A stretch of 25,362 nucleotides of DNA from Spirochaetaceae bacterium (GTDB taxonomy: Bacteria; Spirochaetota; Spirochaetia; SZUA-6; Bin103). The stretch spans positions 1 through 25,362 of the forward strand of contig JAPPNY010000146.1 of assembly GCA_028818385.1 (NCBI GenBank), read 5' to 3'. Both the position numbers and the translations under genes were made by a program. Under the pieces are notes generated by a model. It ran no database searches. It saw nothing but the letters and a program-made list of their open reading frames with translations, and was not told where the DNA came from. Positions 23,243 through 25,362 of the stretch are shown here, in pieces (positions within the stretch are counted from its first letter, which is position 1; every line of letters starts with the position of its first letter).

Positions 23243-24424
23243 ATGTACAGGATCGGGCAAGCCGAGCTCGACAGGCTGGCCGAGGTCTTCAGGAGCAAGC
23301 GGCTGTTTCGCTACATGGAGGACGCGGAGGGCGAGTGCCTGCGCTTCGAGAAGCGGTATGCCCGCCGATTGGGCGTGGCCCACTGCTTCCTGACGGCCAG
23401 CGGCACCAACTCGCTGACGGCGGCGCTCATGGGCGCGGGAATCGGGCCCGGTGACGAGGTGATCGTCCCCGCCTGTACGTACATGGCCACCCCCGGCTCG
23501 GTGCTGGCCGCGGGTGCCATTCCGGTCATCGTCGACATCGACGAGAGCCTCGGATTGAGTCCCGCGGCGCTGCGGGATGCCATCGGACCCCGCACCCGCG
23601 CCGTGATGCCCGTGCACATGTGGGGCCTGGCGTGCGACATGAACTCGATCATGGACATCGCCCGCAACGCGGGCGTGCTGGTGATCGAGGACGCCTGCCA
23701 GGGCGTGGGCGGCGCCTACGAGGGACGGATGCTCGGGTCGATCGGCCACATCGGCGCCTTCAGCTTCAACCACTACAAGAACATGACCTGCGGCGAGGGA
23801 GGCGCGGTCGTGACCGGCGACGACGCCCTCGCGGAACGCATCGAGTGCGCGATCGATCCCTGCCGGTTCTACTGGGACGGAAGGAAGGACAGCTTCGCCG
23901 GCTACATGTCCAACGGCGCGCGTGCCTCGGAGGTCGAGGGAGCGATCATGAACTGCCAGCTCGACCGGATCGACGGGATGGTGGATGCCATGCGCGGGCA
24001 GAAGGCCCGCATCATCAGGGCGACGGAACCCTCCGGCCTGGCAGCCAGTCCCAACAACAGTCCGGGCTGGGAGTGCGGAACCCACGTCACCTACCTGCTC
24101 CCGTCTACGGCGGCCGCCGATGCGCTCGCGGAAGGGAGCGGTGGCTGGGTCGCGCTCAAGACGGGACGGCACGTGTACACGGAGTGGGATCCCGTCCTGC
24201 AGCACCGGGGCGCCCACCACCCTGCGCTGAACCCGTTCGAGCTTCCCCAGAACAAGGGCTGCCGCATGGACTATTCGAAGGAGATGTGCCGTCAGTCGCT
24301 CGACATCCTCGGCAGGACGGTGTGCGTCGAGACCCATCCCGACCACACGGACGCTGAAGTGACGCGGATCATCGGGCGGATCAACCATGCCGCCGCTGCC
24401 CTGGCGACCGGCGACGCCGCATGA
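23243..24424 (+). CDS. DegT/DnrJ/EryC1/StrS-type PLP aminotransferase
   Basis: 393 residues. The PLP-lysine is Lys179 in SFNHYKNMTCGEGG (174-187). Asp150 in VIEDACQGVG holds the pyridine nitrogen, and the phosphate-binding TASGTNSLTAAL (51-62) and GDEVIVPACTYMAT (70-83) segments are in place. The family aminates keto-sugars for nucleotide-sugar, antibiotic or glycan biosynthesis, or occasionally acts on cyclitols. GGAGG at 23231-23235 gives a strong start. The C-terminus (LGRTVCVETHPDHTDAEVTR) is less like classical sugar aminotransferases, so another keto substrate is possible. Its stop codon overlaps the ATG of the next gene (ATGA at 24421-24424), tying it to two amidohydrolase-like proteins. 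Confidence 0.88.
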   Translation: MYRIGQAELDRLAEVFRSKRLFRYMEDAEGECLRFEKRYARRLGVAHCFLTASGTNSLTAALMGAGIGPGDEVIVPACTYMATPGSVLAAGAIPVIVDIDESLGLSPAALRDAIGPRTRAVMPVHMWGLACDMNSIMDIARNAGVLVIEDACQGVGGAYEGRMLGSIGHIGAFSFNHYKNMTCGEGGAVVTGDDALAERIECAIDPCRFYWDGRKDSFAGYMSNGARASEVEGAIMNCQLDRIDGMVDAMRGQKARIIRATEPSGLAASPNNSPGWECGTHVTYLLPSTAAADALAEGSGGWVALKTGRHVYTEWDPVLQHRGAHHPALNPFELPQNKGCRMDYSKEMCRQSLDILGRTVCVETHPDHTDAEVTRIIGRINHAAAALATGDAA

Positions 24425-25176
24425 CGCCCGGCGAGGGCATCGAGTTCTTCGACTGCAACGCCTACGCCGGAGTGGGTCAGTTTCCCCCGCTCGAGCCGGC
24501 CCTTGACCCCGGGGCACTGCTGGAGGAAATGGACAACTGTGGCGTCGACCGCGCGCTCGTCAACCACGACGGCGGTGACTTCTCCAACCCGCTGGAATCG
24601 AACCCGGAGATCGCGGCGTTCTGCCAGGCAAGCGAGCGCCTGCTGCCGGTCTGGAACATCCTGCCGCCGCAGACCGAGATGCCGGTGGACGATCTGCTCG
24701 GTGGCATGCGGGACCATGGCGTTTCGGCACTGCGCGCGCGGCCGGACGCCCATCGCTATCTCCTCAACGAGGTGACGATGGGGACGGTGCTCGGCGAGCT
24801 GGTGGAGCGGCGCATACCGCTGTTCGTGAACGTCGAGGAGGGGTGGCAGCTTCTGCACGACGTGCTCGCCTCCTGGCCCGAGCTGGTGCTGATCGCGACC
24901 GATCACGGATGCTGGGGCGATGACCGCTTCTTCCGCCCGCTGCTCGAGCGCTACCGCCACTTCCACATCGACACCTCCCGCTACGAGCTCGATGGCGGGC
25001 TCGAGGACGTGCTGAAGGCCTATGGCTCGCGTCGGCTGCTCTTCGGGAGCTCCTACCACCACGTCCCGATGGGAGGATCGTCGCTGCTCGTGCGGCATGC
25101 GGAGATAGACGAGGACGACCGCGCCGCGATCGCATCCGGCAATCTGCAGGCGATCCTTGATGAGGTGCGACTGTGA
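24421..25176 (+). CDS. Amidohydrolase-fold protein with degenerate metal-binding motifs
   Basis: 251 residues, shorter than most Amidohydro_2 enzymes. The opening FFDCNAYAGVG stands where D-x-H-x-H should be and has Asn and Tyr instead of the two His residues. EMDNCGVDRALVNHD is the normal second strand. Later positions read IATDHGCWGDDR and LLFGSSYHH, the last lacking the usual Asp of 'GSD.P'. The barrel is recognisable but most metal ligands are missing, so it may be a regulatory or structural partner or use a different chemistry. It overlaps both neighbours by four bases (ATGA and GTGA), a strong sign that it works with the aminotransferase and with the amidohydrolase that follows. Confidence 0.78.
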   Translation: MTPGEGIEFFDCNAYAGVGQFPPLEPALDPGALLEEMDNCGVDRALVNHDGGDFSNPLESNPEIAAFCQASERLLPVWNILPPQTEMPVDDLLGGMRDHGVSALRARPDAHRYLLNEVTMGTVLGELVERRIPLFVNVEEGWQLLHDVLASWPELVLIATDHGCWGDDRFFRPLLERYRHFHIDTSRYELDGGLEDVLKAYGSRRLLFGSSYHHVPMGGSSLLVRHAEIDEDDRAAIASGNLQAILDEVRL

Positions 25177-25340
25177 AGCCCCGTTCCGCTTCGCGCATCG
25201 TCGCCGAGTTCGTCGAAACGGGCCGCAGCGCGGCCTGTCCGGTCATCAACACGCACGCCCACATGGGGCCGTACAGCAGGATCTACATGCCTCGGAATCG
25301 TACGGAAGACGTAACTATTCAGCCGGGGCGGACGGTTTGA
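25173..25340 (+). pseudogene. Start of a second amidohydrolase, ending abruptly
   Basis: A GTG overlapping the previous stop (GTGA, 25173-25176) opens a frame reading VKPRSASRIVAEFVETG, then CPVINTHAHMGPYSRIYMP, which has a proper H-x-H metal motif (THAHMG). After about codon 45 the family signal ends, the composition changes (GTAACTATTCAG from 25311) and a TGA follows at 25338-25340. The enzyme would normally be 250-300 residues or more, so the gene is cut, most likely by an insertion whose end lies at about 25311 and which continues beyond the window. An assembly join is the alternative. Confidence 0.6.
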
Positions 25341-25362
25341 GGCAGGTTGGGATCATGGGGCG

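Noticed and set aside
1..25362. CRISPR array, tRNA, rRNA, complete transposase or phage genes
   Set aside because: Looked for evenly spaced repeats, cloverleaf-type sequences and DDE/serine/tyrosine recombinase motifs; none was seen by eye.

Overview
The window is GC-rich (hand counts of sampled lines give about 75% in the middle of the catabolic genes), densely packed and free of rRNA, tRNA or CRISPR. The gene types are those of an uncultured Gram-negative heterotroph that lives on host or marine glycans. They include an Lpl/Ytc-type glycan ABC importer without its own ATPase, BNR-repeat sialidase-like proteins, a sulfatase, a DUF3604 protein, Rieske oxygenase/amidohydrolase pairs, Uma2 and DUF4143-type proteins. 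Such sets are common in metagenome-assembled Spirochaetota and similar sponge- or sediment-associated lineages. That assignment is an inference; no marker gene here fixes the taxon.

Layout. 1-1327 (minus): a low-GC two-gene unit, a PD-(D/E)xK nuclease-like protein overlapping a winged-helix-like protein. 1328-2077: no intact gene, but a G-rich stretch, a frameshifted gene tail and a candidate promoter. 2078-9866 (plus): a likely operon of two sialidase-like BNR proteins, a glycoside-hydrolase-like TIM-barrel protein, an exported solute-binding protein and two permeases, followed by a truncated gene at 9873-10126. 10127-11851: a genetic scar. It holds an intact darG antitoxin (minus), the darT C-terminus (minus), the darT middle part inverted onto the plus strand, and then the tail of an alpha/beta hydrolase. 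11862-15467 (plus): Uma2 nuclease, a GNAT-like/THUMP/RrmJ-type methyltransferase fusion and a GNAT-VOC fusion. 15837-18178 (plus): amidohydrolase plus Rieske oxygenase. 18238-19422 (minus): DUF4143-type ATPase. 19519-23117 (minus): sulfatase and DUF3604 protein joined by a GTGA overlap. 23243 to the end (plus): DegT-type aminotransferase, an amidohydrolase-fold protein with degenerate metal ligands, and the first ~45 residues of a second amidohydrolase that stops abruptly.

How the genes work together. The 2078-9866 operon looks like import and intracellular trimming of an oligosaccharide: the binding protein and permeases bring it in, and the signal-less sialidase-like and TIM-barrel proteins would act in the cytoplasm. 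The Rieske and DegT clusters look like separate small-molecule catabolic or biosynthetic modules. The regions 1-1900 and 9873-11860 are accessory DNA with clear signs of insertion, inversion and decay. The most informative observation is the disrupted DarTG toxin-antitoxin locus, in which the toxin gene was rearranged internally while the antitoxin stayed intact. The most function-rich novelty candidates are the three-part RNA-methyltransferase fusion and the small nuclease/winged-helix pair.
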